Source of the DNA: an uncultured Lachnospiraceae bacterium
GTDB taxonomy: Bacteria; Bacillota; Clostridia; Lachnospirales; Lachnospiraceae
Direction of reading: 5' to 3'
Assembly: GCA_947650155.1 (NCBI GenBank)
Contig: CANSUS010000001.1
Span: 62,001-126,000 of the forward strand
DNA length: 64,000 nt
Shown: positions 41,831 through 51,835 of the stretch, in pieces
Layout: every line of letters starts with the position of its first letter
How positions within the stretch are numbered: position 1 is the stretch's first letter
Notes under the pieces: model-generated
Database searches by the model: none
The model's input: the letters and a program-made list of their open reading frames with translations, nothing else
Told to the model about the DNA's origin: nothing
Translations under genes and position numbers: made by a program

Positions 41831-43276
41831 CTACCGCTCCTGTTCCTTTGTACTATCCATAGATTTGGGCAGTCTGTGCCTGAGTAGTCTTTTTGACAAC
41901 TGCTTTAGATTAAGAGGAAGCAGTGGGTAGATATAACTCTGACCAGATACAGTTTTATTTTTTATAATTGCAAATAGGCAAAGTAAAATTCCTGCAATAT
42001 ATCCGGTAAGATTAAAAATGGAAGTTAGCAGTAAAGTAATGATACGCATAAATTTTAAAGCATATCCCAATTCATAGCTTGTCTGTGTATAATTTGCAAT
42101 GGCAACAAACGCCATATAGAGCATGACTTCCGAATTAAACCATCCACTGTTTACAGAAAATTCTCCAAGAACCAAAGCTGCCAGGACGCTCAATGGCGTA
42201 CTCAACATATTGGGGGTATTCACTGCCGCAAGCCGCAGCCCATCAATAGCAAGCTCTAAAATCAAAAACTGCCATATCAGAGGAATATTCATTGTCTCTT
42301 TTACAACTATAAAAGAAAAGCTTTCAGGAACCCATTCTGTATTCATCATTAATAACAGATAAGTTGGCGTCAGAATATAAGTCAGAAAAGCAATTAATAT
42401 TCTGGACAATCTTAAATAGGTTCCTGTAATTGGCGGGAAATAATAATCATCTGCCTCCTCCACTACATCAAAAATGGAATTGGGCAGTATCATCGCCGAC
42501 GGAGAATTATCCACTAAGATAACAATATTTCCTTCTAATATTTGTGCGGACGCCGTATCGGGTCTTTCCGTATATTTAAACTTTGGAAATGGATTGTACC
42601 ATTTACTTGTATAGAGGCATTCTGCAAGGCTTTCCTGATTTAAAGTAAGTGCATCTACGGCAATGGAGTTAATCCGATCCTCTATTTGTTTTAAAAACTT
42701 CTTGTCTACACGATTTTCCATGTAACACAGTACAATGTCGGTTCTTGAACTTTTTCCGGCGTTTAACATTTCCATCCTGAGTTCCGTGCTTCGTATTCTT
42801 CGTCTGATCAACGCAGTATTAAAGACAATGGTTTCTACAAATCCATCCTTGGAACCACGCAGTACTTTATCCTTTTCAGGTTCTTCCACTCCTCTTGCCG
42901 GATAGGTCCTGGAATCAATTAAGATCGCCTTATCATACCCTTCTATCAAAAGAACAAATACACCTGAAAGAAGATTTTTAATAATTTCATTCATTTCATC
43001 CAACAGATCTACCTCTACATAAGGGATGCATCGTTTGGACATTTCATGTGCGCTCTCCGGCATGGTGTCCGGTGTCAAAGTCAGAAAATATTGCAGCATT
43101 TTCTGCATCAGATCATCTTTGCAGAAGCCATCAATAAAGTACATGCAGGCATTTTTACCACCTATCTGAATAACCCGGTAAATAATATCAAAGCTTGCAT
43201 TTACCGAAAGCGTCTGATTTAAATAATCTATATTTTTCTGAAAATCCTGATCTAACTTTTTTTCATTATCACTCAT
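41831..43276 (-). CDS. spoVAF: Spore germination protein SpoVAF (GerA family)
   Basis: A 481-aa GerA/GerABKA family protein of the spore inner membrane. The N-terminal soluble domain holds the SpoVAF-like run IDSRTYPARGVEEPEKD, LRGSKDGFVETIVFNTALIR. About five membrane helices follow from residue 295. Its similarity to SpoVAF is stronger than to GerAA/GerBA receptor subunits, especially around ARTYP and RRRIR. In other spore formers it acts with the SpoVA channel in germination. No spoVA genes are adjacent in this window. Start after GGAAAGGAAG. Confidence 0.82.
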   Translation of the reverse strand: MSDNEKKLDQDFQKNIDYLNQTLSVNASFDIIYRVIQIGGKNACMYFIDGFCKDDLMQKMLQYFLTLTPDTMPESAHEMSKRCIPYVEVDLLDEMNEIIKNLLSGVFVLLIEGYDKAILIDSRTYPARGVEEPEKDKVLRGSKDGFVETIVFNTALIRRRIRSTELRMEMLNAGKSSRTDIVLCYMENRVDKKFLKQIEDRINSIAVDALTLNQESLAECLYTSKWYNPFPKFKYTERPDTASAQILEGNIVILVDNSPSAMILPNSIFDVVEEADDYYFPPITGTYLRLSRILIAFLTYILTPTYLLLMMNTEWVPESFSFIVVKETMNIPLIWQFLILELAIDGLRLAAVNTPNMLSTPLSVLAALVLGEFSVNSGWFNSEVMLYMAFVAIANYTQTSYELGYALKFMRIITLLLTSIFNLTGYIAGILLCLFAIIKNKTVSGQSYIYPLLPLNLKQLSKRLLRHRLPKSMDSTKEQER

Positions 43277-43345
43277 AAAAAAACTTCCTTTCCGGCTCCT
43301 GATTCATTTCACTATTATTCTGCCAAAAAGAAAGTTTTCTATACT

Positions 43346-43858
43346 TTATTTTGTTGTACTTCCTAAACCGCCGTTCCTGATCTCTTCAGTATCGTCATCC
43401 TCCGTAATTCCATATTCCAGAAAAACACCCTGCATAAATGCTGTTCCTGCCTGAATCGTTACAGATTTTTCTTCATTGGAGTCATTGGTAAGTTTCATAA
43501 AAATATGCCCCTCATTATCAGAATCATAATAATCACTGTCAATGATCCCTACGGTGTTATTTAACTGCAGCCGATATTTAAAGCCAAGACTGCTCCTTGG
43601 ATATAAATGAAGCACCCAGTCAGTTTCCATTTTCACTCTGATTCCGGTAGGAATCTTAATCGTTGCTCCCGGTTCTAGTGTAAACGCAACCGGCGAAAAA
43701 AAATCGTATCCTGCACTGCCCTTTGTAGCTCTTTTGGGCAATTTGATCCGCTCATAAATTTCTTCTGTTTTTTTATCATCCTGCTCTCCAAAACAATCCA
43801 TAAACCCTTCTTTAAACTGTGAGCAGCTGACCTTCTCGAATTTCGCAATCCTTCTCAT
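43346..43858 (-). CDS. dut: dUTP diphosphatase-like protein
   Basis: Hydrolyses dUTP to dUMP. Motifs of the trimeric dUTPase fold are visible: AGYDFF (motif 1), PRSSLG (2), GIIDSDYYDSDNEGHI (3) and the P-loop-like tail RNGGLGSTTK (5). The N-terminal 45 residues are an extension not typical of the shortest dUTPases. The start is at MRRIAKFEK since GGAGG lies 6 nt upstream and within the longer frame. It is near nrdG and nrdD, so it belongs to a nucleotide-supply group. Confidence 0.88.
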   Translation of the reverse strand: MRRIAKFEKVSCSQFKEGFMDCFGEQDDKKTEEIYERIKLPKRATKGSAGYDFFSPVAFTLEPGATIKIPTGIRVKMETDWVLHLYPRSSLGFKYRLQLNNTVGIIDSDYYDSDNEGHIFMKLTNDSNEEKSVTIQAGTAFMQGVFLEYGITEDDDTEEIRNGGLGSTTK

Positions 43859-43912
43859 ACTATCCTCCATGCCGCCTTTGGCGGTTCCAACAGAAATGTA
43901 AAACGCTGTCCG

Positions 43913-44425
43913 TTATGTTTCATAGTCCCCACAATGCAGTACCGGTATTGTCTGATCCGTCTGTTTTAAAGATTTTTGCACATCAATTACTCTTTGGTTT
44001 TTACTTCCCTTCCAAAGCAGTTTTACATCCTTTTCTTCCACTTTAAATTCACCATCCACCAGTACGTCCACATATTGCAGTATAGGATAATGCAAAATTC
44101 TTTCCCATACATCGCCGGTATAAAGCCAAATCGTCTTCTCCGGAAATTTCTGTTTGATTTCTTCCATCAAATTTCGTACGTCCAGACGGTTTGCTGCATG
44201 CAGCGGATCACCACCCGAAAAAGTAATACCGGAAATATAGGACTTGGCAAGTTCTGCAAATACTTCCTTTTTCGCTTCTTCATCAAACGGCAGTCCTCCA
44301 TCGGGGTCCCATGTGACAGGATTCTGGCATTCCTTACAGCAATGAGAACAGCCTGCAACCCAAAGTACGACTCTAAGCCCGTCTCCGTTTAGCATATCAT
44401 CCTTGGTAATATTATGGTATCTCAT
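43913..44425 (-). CDS. nrdG: Anaerobic ribonucleotide reductase activating protein
   Basis: A 170-aa radical SAM activase that installs the glycyl radical on NrdD. The cluster motif is CSHCCKEC (C-x3-C-x2-C), followed by QNPVTW. GISFSGGDPL is the SAM-binding GGE-like motif. It lies 3 nt after nrdD in the same operon. The length is normal for the family. Confidence 0.95.
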   Translation of the reverse strand: MRYHNITKDDMLNGDGLRVVLWVAGCSHCCKECQNPVTWDPDGGLPFDEEAKKEVFAELAKSYISGITFSGGDPLHAANRLDVRNLMEEIKQKFPEKTIWLYTGDVWERILHYPILQYVDVLVDGEFKVEEKDVKLLWKGSKNQRVIDVQKSLKQTDQTIPVLHCGDYET

Positions 44426-44428
44426 TGT

Positions 44429-46618
44429 CTACATTGACTTCCTTTCTGCGATCTCTGCCATCTTTGCATCATTCAGTCTGGTATCCCCATGTACGCGTGA
44501 ATAAGACAGATATCCATTCATACGCTCTATTTTTGTTAAATTTCTGCTTCCACATTTGGGACAGACATCCATTTCAAGTTCCTGATGACCACAGTCATCA
44601 CAATAAGCAAGCGACAAATTGACACCTTCATAAAATCCCATATCCATAGCACGACGGACTAATGTCTTTACAGCCTCAAGATTATAATCAATTGGATATT
44701 TTACATACTGGATCTTCCCACCGTTTGACAGTTCCCAAAATCGATATTCCAGATCCTGTTTTTCAATCGGAGTAATCTCTTCGGACACATGACAGTGAAA
44801 ACTGTTACTTACATATTCCTTATCAGATACCCCTTCTATAATCCCATACTTTTCACGAAACTGCTTTACCTGAAGGCCGCACAGGTTTTCAGCGGGCGTG
44901 CCGTAAATAGCGTAAAGATGTCCGTCCGCCTCTTTAAATTCATTCACCTTTTTATTAATATGCTCCAATACTTCCAGTGCAAATGCACCATCTTCTACCA
45001 AAGATTTTCCGTTGTATAATTCCTGTAATTCATTAAAAGCCGTAATTCCAAAGCTTGCTGTAGCCGATTTTAAAATAGGCTTGATCTTATCCGTCAGTTT
45101 TAAATTTCCTCCTAAAAACCCGCCTTCACAATAAGCAAGCGGATTCGTCGAAGCCCGCATTTCACCAAGATATGCATAGGTTCTGATATGCAGCTGCCTG
45201 ATTAATTCCAGATAATAATCAAGTACCTCATAAAAATCTCTGGACTCCTGCCTTGCCCTTGCAAGGATCATTGGCAGATGCAATGAAACAGCCCCCACAT
45301 TAAACCTTCCTACAAAAACAGGGATATCCTGATCATCCGCCGGATGTATGCCACCCCTCTCATACCACGGAGATAAAAAAGCACGGCATCCCATCGGAGA
45401 AATAATTTTTCCATATTGCTTGTACATACTGGCAATATAGCCTTTTCCGGTCAGACTCAGCCAGTCAGGGTACATGGTCTTTGCAGAACATTTTACCCCT
45501 GCCTCAAATACATCTTCCAGTTCCTTCCCCGGTCCATGCAGGTTTTCATCATAAAGAAATACAATTTTGGGAAATAAAACCGGTTTTTTGCAGTCTTTTT
45601 TCCCCTGTCCCCTGCGGCGCACGTTCAGCATGGAAATTGTTGCAAGACGGGCAAATTTCCCTGTTCCTGTTCCGGCAGTCACTGTAATAAAAGGATAATC
45701 TCCACGGCTGGATGCTACCGTATTGAATTTATATTCCCAGCCCTGAAATCCCTGTTCATATTCCCTCACCACATCCGCATAACTTTCTGCTTCTGCAGTT
45801 TCTTTATCTATACCAAGCCTTAAATACTTTTCCACATATTTATCATAGGACTTTTTTGCATAAGGCTCTAATATCATATCCACGCTTGGCACCGTAAATC
45901 CGCCATACTGCTGGCTTGCTGCACTAAGTACAATATCCCCGATTACATCAAAAGCAACATCCAACGTTTTGGGCTCGTTGTACCATATATTGCCCATTTC
46001 AAATCCACCTGTCAGCACATTCTGTACATCAAACAGACAACAGTTCATCGTATCTCTTCTGGCTGACATATCGTGGACGTAAATATATCCATCACGGCAG
46101 GCCTGAATTTCCTCTGTAGTCATAAAAAATTTTTGATACAGTTCTTTATTTAACTGATTAAAGATCAGGCTTCTCTTTGTAGAAACAAGCGCCGAATCCG
46201 TATTGGCATTTTCCTTATCCCCCACATACATAATGGATTGGCTCTTTTTATACACATCGTCCAGCATGCGCACAAAGTCTTGCTTGTAATTACGGTAATC
46301 CCGATAACTTTTTGCCACAATCGGTTTTACCTCTTCCAATGCGCTTTCCACAATATTATGCATAATGGGAATCGGGATATTACTTTCGTCCAGCTCATTT
46401 ACTTTTTCTACCACATAATCGCAGATATGACATTTTTCTTCTTCTGTGAATTTCGTTAATGCCCGGTATGCACTTTTTCCGACTGCATCGATTACTTTCT
46501 GTACGTTAAAATCTTCTTTGCTTCCATCCTTCTTTATTACTTTAGTAGGTCGGTCAGTTTTATATAAAGTACCATAATCAATCGGGTCTGTACCCGTTTT
46601 CTCTGCTTTCTCTGCCAT
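44429..46618 (-). CDS. nrdD: Anaerobic ribonucleoside-triphosphate reductase
   Basis: A 729-aa class III reductase making dNTPs without oxygen. The N-terminal ATP-cone (KVIKKDGSKEDFNVQKVIDA) is present. The C-terminal zinc site is CDDCGHQ ... CPKCGSRN and the glycyl radical region is RMNGYLSYSRVHGD. A longer frame reaches 46777, but the Shine-Dalgarno AGGAGG 7 nt before ATG 46618 fixes the start, and the NrdR boxes lie in the excluded part. It is followed by nrdG. Confidence 0.95.
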   Translation of the reverse strand: MAEKAEKTGTDPIDYGTLYKTDRPTKVIKKDGSKEDFNVQKVIDAVGKSAYRALTKFTEEEKCHICDYVVEKVNELDESNIPIPIMHNIVESALEEVKPIVAKSYRDYRNYKQDFVRMLDDVYKKSQSIMYVGDKENANTDSALVSTKRSLIFNQLNKELYQKFFMTTEEIQACRDGYIYVHDMSARRDTMNCCLFDVQNVLTGGFEMGNIWYNEPKTLDVAFDVIGDIVLSAASQQYGGFTVPSVDMILEPYAKKSYDKYVEKYLRLGIDKETAEAESYADVVREYEQGFQGWEYKFNTVASSRGDYPFITVTAGTGTGKFARLATISMLNVRRRGQGKKDCKKPVLFPKIVFLYDENLHGPGKELEDVFEAGVKCSAKTMYPDWLSLTGKGYIASMYKQYGKIISPMGCRAFLSPWYERGGIHPADDQDIPVFVGRFNVGAVSLHLPMILARARQESRDFYEVLDYYLELIRQLHIRTYAYLGEMRASTNPLAYCEGGFLGGNLKLTDKIKPILKSATASFGITAFNELQELYNGKSLVEDGAFALEVLEHINKKVNEFKEADGHLYAIYGTPAENLCGLQVKQFREKYGIIEGVSDKEYVSNSFHCHVSEEITPIEKQDLEYRFWELSNGGKIQYVKYPIDYNLEAVKTLVRRAMDMGFYEGVNLSLAYCDDCGHQELEMDVCPKCGSRNLTKIERMNGYLSYSRVHGDTRLNDAKMAEIAERKSM

Positions 46619-46640
46619 TTCATTTCCTCCTGATCCTCTA

Positions 46641-46682
46641 ACAAGATATAGAATAACAATACTCACCCCAACTATATCTTGT
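46641..46682 (-). promoter_or_regulatory. Pair of NrdR boxes before nrdD
   Basis: ACAAGATATAG (46641-46651) and its inverted copy CTATATCTTGT (46672-46682) match the NrdR box type. Their centres are 31 bp apart, three helical turns, the usual NrdR spacing. They would repress nrdDG when dATP is plentiful. Confidence 0.8.
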
Positions 46683-46773
46683 GGCTGCTTCTTACCAGTA
46701 TAGGATAACTTAAGAAAAGTGTCAATGAAATCAGACTCTGAAAATCTGCCAAAAAAACCATTCCTGTTTTGTG

Positions 46774-47766
46774 TCAAATCTCCAAATTGTCCAAAATCTG
46801 CTTCAGATATTGTTTATACTCTTCTGCTACCTCCGTCGGAGATAATATAACCGCTTCTTTTCCAAGGCCTGTGAGCCAGCCGAAAAACTGCCCGCTGACA
46901 GCTACGTTGATCCGCACGCTGAAATGTTCTTCGTCTCTTTTTCGGATATCCGCTTCTTTTCCAAATCGGTCAAGTACCACTCCTATGAGTCTGTTTGAAA
47001 ACTGCAGAGTAAGAATATGTTCTTTTCCGCCAAACATGCCAAACATTTTATTCGTATATCTGGCAATATCAAACTGCTCAAAAGCTGTTTCACCGTTTCG
47101 CTTTTCTTTTGTCAGCTCAATCGTTCCCATTTTGTCCACTCTGTAATGTTTTATCTTTTTCTCCGCTTCATCAAAACCGACCAGATAATAATTTTCATCC
47201 TGCCAGATCAAAGCCCACGGACTCACCTGGTAAGACATTCCGCCTTTTCTTGGCTTTAATTTTTTATCCAGTGTCCAGTCCAGATAACGAAACGTAATCT
47301 GGACGTTATCCTGGATTCCCCTATGTATATTATCCACGTTATAATAAATACTTTCATTTGAAGTTTTCACACGGTTAACAACATAGACCTGACGCTGTAA
47401 TCTGTTTGCTTCGTGTTTTCCGGCAAGCTTTTCCAGTTTACCGATCAGTTCCCTGGATTTTTTAACTGTTATAAATTTTGATGCCTGTACTGCATCAACT
47501 AATAATTTTAATTCCGGCAGTTCAAATTCTCTGCTTGCCAGATAGTATCCTCCTTCTGTTCTTGAAGAATTTCTTAAAATGTCGTAACCAAAATATTTTA
47601 AGTCCTCTATATCAGTGTATACGGTTTTACGCTCTACCTGCACCCCTACTGCTTCCAATTCTTCTATGAGCTGCTTCATGGATATGGGATGGGACTCATC
47701 CGTATTTTCACTTAAGATTTTGAGAAGATATAATAATTTTAATTTTTGTCCTGTAGATTTTGCCAT
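46774..47766 (-). CDS. WYL domain transcriptional regulator (YafY-like)
   Basis: A 330-aa protein with an N-terminal winged HTH (KLLYLLKILSENTDE ... SMKQLIEELEAVGVQVERKT) and a central WYL domain (VSPWALIWQDENYYLVGFDE). It ends with a WCX-like C-terminal domain. It probably senses a nucleic acid or nucleotide ligand. It lies upstream of nrdD in the same direction but with a separate NrdR-controlled leader between. Start after AGGGGAA. Confidence 0.9.
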   Translation of the reverse strand: MAKSTGQKLKLLYLLKILSENTDESHPISMKQLIEELEAVGVQVERKTVYTDIEDLKYFGYDILRNSSRTEGGYYLASREFELPELKLLVDAVQASKFITVKKSRELIGKLEKLAGKHEANRLQRQVYVVNRVKTSNESIYYNVDNIHRGIQDNVQITFRYLDWTLDKKLKPRKGGMSYQVSPWALIWQDENYYLVGFDEAEKKIKHYRVDKMGTIELTKEKRNGETAFEQFDIARYTNKMFGMFGGKEHILTLQFSNRLIGVVLDRFGKEADIRKRDEEHFSVRINVAVSGQFFGWLTGLGKEAVILSPTEVAEEYKQYLKQILDNLEI

Positions 47767-47798
47767 GAAATTCCCCTGCCTTTATCCGCCTTTATAAA

Positions 47799-47853
47799 AA
47801 GAACTGTCTGTTAAAAGGAGGCCTTCCGGCATTTCCTTTCAGCAGACAGTTTT
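47799..47853 (-). terminator. Terminator of the small membrane protein gene
   Basis: A long hairpin with AACTGTCTG / CAGACAGTT at the base and a second AAAGGA / TCCTTT segment, followed on the minus strand by TTCTTTTTAT. It lies between the 55-aa gene and the WYL regulator. Confidence 0.75.
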
Positions 47854-47878
47854 CCTGTTCTGAAAATCTACAATTCTT

Positions 47879-48046
47879 TTAAGAAGCAGATGCTTCCTTT
47901 TCTTCTGTCACATTTCCCTGCGCTGCATTTTTCTTTTTTCTTAATCCAATTCCGATAAAACATGCAACGATGATCAAAGCGACTACTACAATAAATGCAA
48001 ACGCATAAGATAAAAATGCATTTAAAAATAGAATTAAATTGTTCAT
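47879..48046 (-). CDS. Small single-pass membrane protein
   Basis: A 55-aa protein starting MNNLILFLNAFLSYAFAFIV. One long membrane helix (about 12-35) is followed by a basic RKKK stretch and a hydrophilic acidic tail (TEEKEASAS). Small proteins of this layout are common in Lachnospiraceae; the function is unknown. It is a monocistronic unit with a terminator behind it. Confidence 0.7.
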   Translation of the reverse strand: MNNLILFLNAFLSYAFAFIVVVALIIVACFIGIGLRKKKNAAQGNVTEEKEASAS

Positions 48047-48126
48047 AATCCACACCCTTTTCCCAACGATTTGTATAATATACAGTTCTTAGCCATGTCC
48101 TTAAACTGCTGTTTTTATCATACCAC

Positions 48127-48600
48127 TTAAAGTACTACATCGTCAAGTAAGTCCTGTCCGTCTGCAGCACTTGTTGCTAATTTGTCGCACCTTTCATTTT
48201 CCGGATGCCCGTCGTGTCCCTTTACCCAGACAAAATGAACCTTATGTTTCTTCTTTGCTTCCAGAAGGCGTTTCCACAAATCAATATTTTTTACCGGTTT
48301 ATTTGTACTGTTCTTCCAATCCCTTTTTAACCATCCGTCAATCCAGTGTTGATTAAAAGCATCTACAAGATATTTGGAATCTGAAATCAACTCTACTTCG
48401 CAGGGTTTTGTAAGTGCCTCTAACCCGGCAATTGCCGCCATAAGTTCCATTCTGTTATTCGTGGTTTTTTTGTATCCTGCGGAATATTCTCTTTCATGAA
48501 GTGTCCCCTTCGCATCCACATATTGTATTACTGCACCATAGCCGCCCGGTCCTTCCGGGTTTCCTCTTGCTGCACCATCGGTGAAAATCGTAACTTTCAT
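48127..48600 (-). CDS. rnhA: Ribonuclease HI
   Basis: Cleaves RNA in RNA-DNA hybrids. The 157-aa protein has the catalytic residues in FTDGAARGNPEGPGG (Asp), NRMELMAAIAGL (Glu), ISDSKYLVDA (Asp) and HPENERCDKLA (Asp region), all in order. The start ATG overlaps the stop of the upstream MutS-like gene (TGATG), indicating coupling. Confidence 0.95.
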   Translation of the reverse strand: MKVTIFTDGAARGNPEGPGGYGAVIQYVDAKGTLHEREYSAGYKKTTNNRMELMAAIAGLEALTKPCEVELISDSKYLVDAFNQHWIDGWLKRDWKNSTNKPVKNIDLWKRLLEAKKKHKVHFVWVKGHDGHPENERCDKLATSAADGQDLLDDVVL

Positions 48601-50297
48601 CACTCAGCCTCCCATATCCCATCTTTTATAAAGGTCTCCGCCATTTCATTTGCTTTACGGATAATCTCTTCTTCATATCCCATTACGCTCAGAAGTTTTA
48701 TGGCATTTCTGGTTCTAGCCTTTCCGCTTTTCAGTTCATAGTTAAAAAGCACATCTCCTTCCACTACCTCTTCTTCAAAATGATAATTATCATATTCCTT
48801 CGTCAGAAGAGAGGTCAGCTCTATGTCATGGGTTGCCGCAAAACACAAAGTTCCTTTTTGCGAAAAACTTTTTAAAATCTGGGTAGACGCTGCAATACGC
48901 TCTACGGTATTCGTTCCTCTGAGCACCTCGTCCACAAAGCACAAGATTCTTGTCTGCTTTGCATCCCTTTCTTTCTTACACCGTTCTCCCGCATCAATGA
49001 TTCTCTTTAACGATTTAATTTCTACCATATAATAGCTCTCGCCGCTCCCCAGATCATCCCGCAGCGCCATTGAAGTATAAATATAGAAAAATTCCCCCGT
49101 ATATGTCTTTGCAAGGCAGGTGTATATCGTCTGCGCAAGGATCGCATTTATGGCGGCGGTTTTTAAAAACGTAGATTTACCTGAAGCGTTAGAACCGGTT
49201 AACAGTACGCCGTGTCTGGCAGAAATACTGTTTTTTACCGGATCTTTTATCAGAGGATGATACCCTTCCGTAAACGAGATTCCCTTATTAAATTTTGGAA
49301 TACAATATTCCTGAAAACAGGCCCTGTATGCTCCTACCGCAATGGAAGTTTCAATACTGCCGGCTATTGTCACAATCTCATCTATGTCGTTTTTATGTTC
49401 CCGCAGTTCTTTCATCATCTTATTAAATTGAATCAAATCCACATGAAACGTCATCCTGATATAGTCGCTTACAATAGACAGCGGGTCCATAGAACCGGAC
49501 ATTCTTGTAGGCGACATGATCCAATGAGATCCTCTGCGGAACTTCTGAAATTTATCTGTCAGTTTTTTTAACGCTTCTTTTTCTTCTGCAATAACAGGTA
49601 TGCTGCTTTTTATGATCTCTTCCCCCATTCTGATCATGCGCATTACATACCCAAAACTGGTAATATAAGGATCTATTTTGCTTTTATAACTAAAATAAGT
49701 TGTAATATTATAGCAAAGAACGCCAATAGCCATACTGATTCCTATAAACGAATTAAAAAAGATAAGCAGAATTGCCGCCGCAAATATAATATCCCCCATA
49801 ATATGACTGACATTGGAAATATTTTCTACAGAATCCGAAAATTCCAGATAATCATAAATAGAAAATTTACCCGTTTTACCAATCTTGGAAAACAGTACCT
49901 GTAATTTTACCCGGTCGTCGGCATGTTCCATAAAATAACTTACCCGTTCTTCCCTCTTTTTCAAAGGAGCCTCTTCCATGAACGGCGTTCTTAACGTATA
50001 ATACAGATATTCTTCTCCGGCAGAAGAATAAGTATGATTCATCTGCATAAATACCGCATCCATATCCAGATCATTCCAGGTAATATCGTCAATGACATAA
50101 TCTTTTTTATGATTTTCATAATATTTTCGTATGGAATTATACTGCGCTGTTTCATATTTTTTCTGCGGAAACTGCCCATAGTTTTTATATAAATCTTTTA
50201 TAAACTTTTTTTCTTTTTGTTTTTCGTCATAAACTCCCTTCATAAAGGCAAACAAAACAATTAAAATTATGACTCCTGCCAAAACCAAATATTCCAT
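48600..50297 (-). CDS. Membrane-anchored MutS-family ATPase
   Basis: A 565-aa protein with only the C-terminal MutS core and ATPase domain and not the mismatch-recognition domain. It has an N-terminal membrane helix (EYLVLAGVIILIVLFAF) and a further hydrophobic pair near residue 170-200. The Walker A is GSNASGKST (about 368-376), with FVDEVLRGTN as Walker B and ATHDIEL as the His loop. Such MutS-like membrane proteins have an unknown role, probably not classical mismatch repair. A longer frame starts at 50354. It is coupled to rnhA. Confidence 0.85.
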   Translation of the reverse strand: MEYLVLAGVIILIVLFAFMKGVYDEKQKEKKFIKDLYKNYGQFPQKKYETAQYNSIRKYYENHKKDYVIDDITWNDLDMDAVFMQMNHTYSSAGEEYLYYTLRTPFMEEAPLKKREERVSYFMEHADDRVKLQVLFSKIGKTGKFSIYDYLEFSDSVENISNVSHIMGDIIFAAAILLIFFNSFIGISMAIGVLCYNITTYFSYKSKIDPYITSFGYVMRMIRMGEEIIKSSIPVIAEEKEALKKLTDKFQKFRRGSHWIMSPTRMSGSMDPLSIVSDYIRMTFHVDLIQFNKMMKELREHKNDIDEIVTIAGSIETSIAVGAYRACFQEYCIPKFNKGISFTEGYHPLIKDPVKNSISARHGVLLTGSNASGKSTFLKTAAINAILAQTIYTCLAKTYTGEFFYIYTSMALRDDLGSGESYYMVEIKSLKRIIDAGERCKKERDAKQTRILCFVDEVLRGTNTVERIAASTQILKSFSQKGTLCFAATHDIELTSLLTKEYDNYHFEEEVVEGDVLFNYELKSGKARTRNAIKLLSVMGYEEEIIRKANEMAETFIKDGIWEAE

Positions 50298-50385
50298 AAT
50301 CGAATACGCCTTTCTGCTTAAAGGGGAAATATCTTTTGACGGATATTTCCCCACTTATAAATAAATGCGAAATCTGTTTCACTTT

Positions 50386-51756
50386 TTATAAGAAAATATA
50401 TTTCAGAATAAATAATACAGTAAGAATATACATTACAATGTTTATCTTCTTCTCTTTTGCCTTTCCGGTAATCAGATTGATCAGCGTCCATGAGATCACT
50501 CCAATTGCAATGCCTTCTGAAATGCTGTATGCAAGAGGCATAAACAAAATACAAAGGAATGCGGGAATAGCATCGGACATATCGTCAAAATTGATCTTTA
50601 CTACAGCGCCCATCATATAAAATCCTACAATGATTAATGCAGGTGCAATGGCAAAAGAAGGAATGCTTAAAAATAACGGTGAGAAAATCAGGGCAAGTAA
50701 AAACAAAAGACCTGTTACAACTGCCGTCAGCCCTGTTCTTCCGCCTTCTGTTACGCCGGAAGCGCTCTCCACATAAGTAGTTGTTGTGGAAGTACCAAAA
50801 ACAGCCCCTACGCTTGTTGCAATGGCATCTGCTAAAAGCGCCGGTTTGATTCTGGGCAGTTTTCCATCCCGATCAAGCATGTCCGCTTTAGAGGCAACAC
50901 CAATCAAAGTTCCAAGCGTGTCAAACATATCTACAAAAAGAAATGCAAATATGATTATTATAAAATCCAGAATATCAATAGCGGAAAAATCAGCCTTAAA
51001 TACCTGTCCAAAAGTACTGCCAAAAGAACTGAAATCAAAACTTACTATGCCTGCAGGAATTACAGAATACATACCTGCCTCGGCATTTGGCACATAAATT
51101 CCAATCAGTTCACAGACAATGCCAAGTACCCATGTTATCAAAATGCCATAAAGAATGCCGCCTTTTATTTTTTTGATCAAAAAAATCGCCGTTGCAAATA
51201 CCCCGATCAATGCAAGAATTGCACCAATTCCCACAGAACGGAAAGTATCTCCTTTAAAAGTCTGATAAGAAACCAGTGTAGATGCATTGCTGACAATTAA
51301 TTTTGCATCCTGAAGACCAATAAAGGCAATAAACAAACCAATGCCCACACTGACCGCTGACTTCAAAGTCATAGGGATGGCATTAAAAATTGCTTCTCTT
51401 ACATTAGTAAGGGACAATACAATAAACACCAGACCTTCTACAAAAACAGCCAACAATGCAATCTGCCATGAATATCCCATATTACCAACAACCGTAAATG
51501 CAAAATAAGCATTCAATCCCATTCCCGGTGCCAGTGCAAACGGATAATTTGCAAGAAACGCCATCAATGCTGTTCCAATAAAAGAAGCTAAAACAGTAGC
51601 AATCAATACTGCGTTTTTATCCATTCCTGCCTTTTGAAGGATATCAGGATTGACAACGAGAATGTAAGCCATTGTCATAAACGTAGTTATTCCCGCCATA
51701 ACCTCCGTCTTAACATTTGTGCCGTTTTCCTTCAGTTTAAAAAACTTTTCCAACAT
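50386..51756 (-). CDS. NCS2 family purine permease (AzgA/PbuG type)
   Basis: A 456-aa polytopic transporter that imports adenine, guanine or hypoxanthine with protons. The sequence begins LEKFFKLKENGTNVKTEVMA and includes the AzgA-type motifs GMGLNAYFAF and the TTTYVESASGVTEGGRTGL loop. About 12 membrane helices are expected. It lies next to the deaminase, cdd and pnp, so it is part of a nucleobase salvage group. Start after AAGGAGGAG. Confidence 0.93.
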   Translation of the reverse strand: MLEKFFKLKENGTNVKTEVMAGITTFMTMAYILVVNPDILQKAGMDKNAVLIATVLASFIGTALMAFLANYPFALAPGMGLNAYFAFTVVGNMGYSWQIALLAVFVEGLVFIVLSLTNVREAIFNAIPMTLKSAVSVGIGLFIAFIGLQDAKLIVSNASTLVSYQTFKGDTFRSVGIGAILALIGVFATAIFLIKKIKGGILYGILITWVLGIVCELIGIYVPNAEAGMYSVIPAGIVSFDFSSFGSTFGQVFKADFSAIDILDFIIIIFAFLFVDMFDTLGTLIGVASKADMLDRDGKLPRIKPALLADAIATSVGAVFGTSTTTTYVESASGVTEGGRTGLTAVVTGLLFLLALIFSPLFLSIPSFAIAPALIIVGFYMMGAVVKINFDDMSDAIPAFLCILFMPLAYSISEGIAIGVISWTLINLITGKAKEKKINIVMYILTVLFILKYIFL

Positions 51757-51794
51757 TTTTCTTTCTCCTCCTTATGAAATGTTGTATCTATTGT

Positions 51795-51835
51795 AAGGCA
51801 GTTCAATACCTGTACAACCGTTTGTATCTGCCTTT
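51795..51835 (-). other. Hairpin leader between the deaminase and the purine permease
   Basis: AAGGCAG (51795-51801) pairs with CTGCCTT (51829-51835), with ATAC/GTAT and ACAA/TTGT pairs inside. It lacks a T-run and does not fit the purine riboswitch consensus that I would recognise. It may be an attenuator or processing site. Confidence 0.4.
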
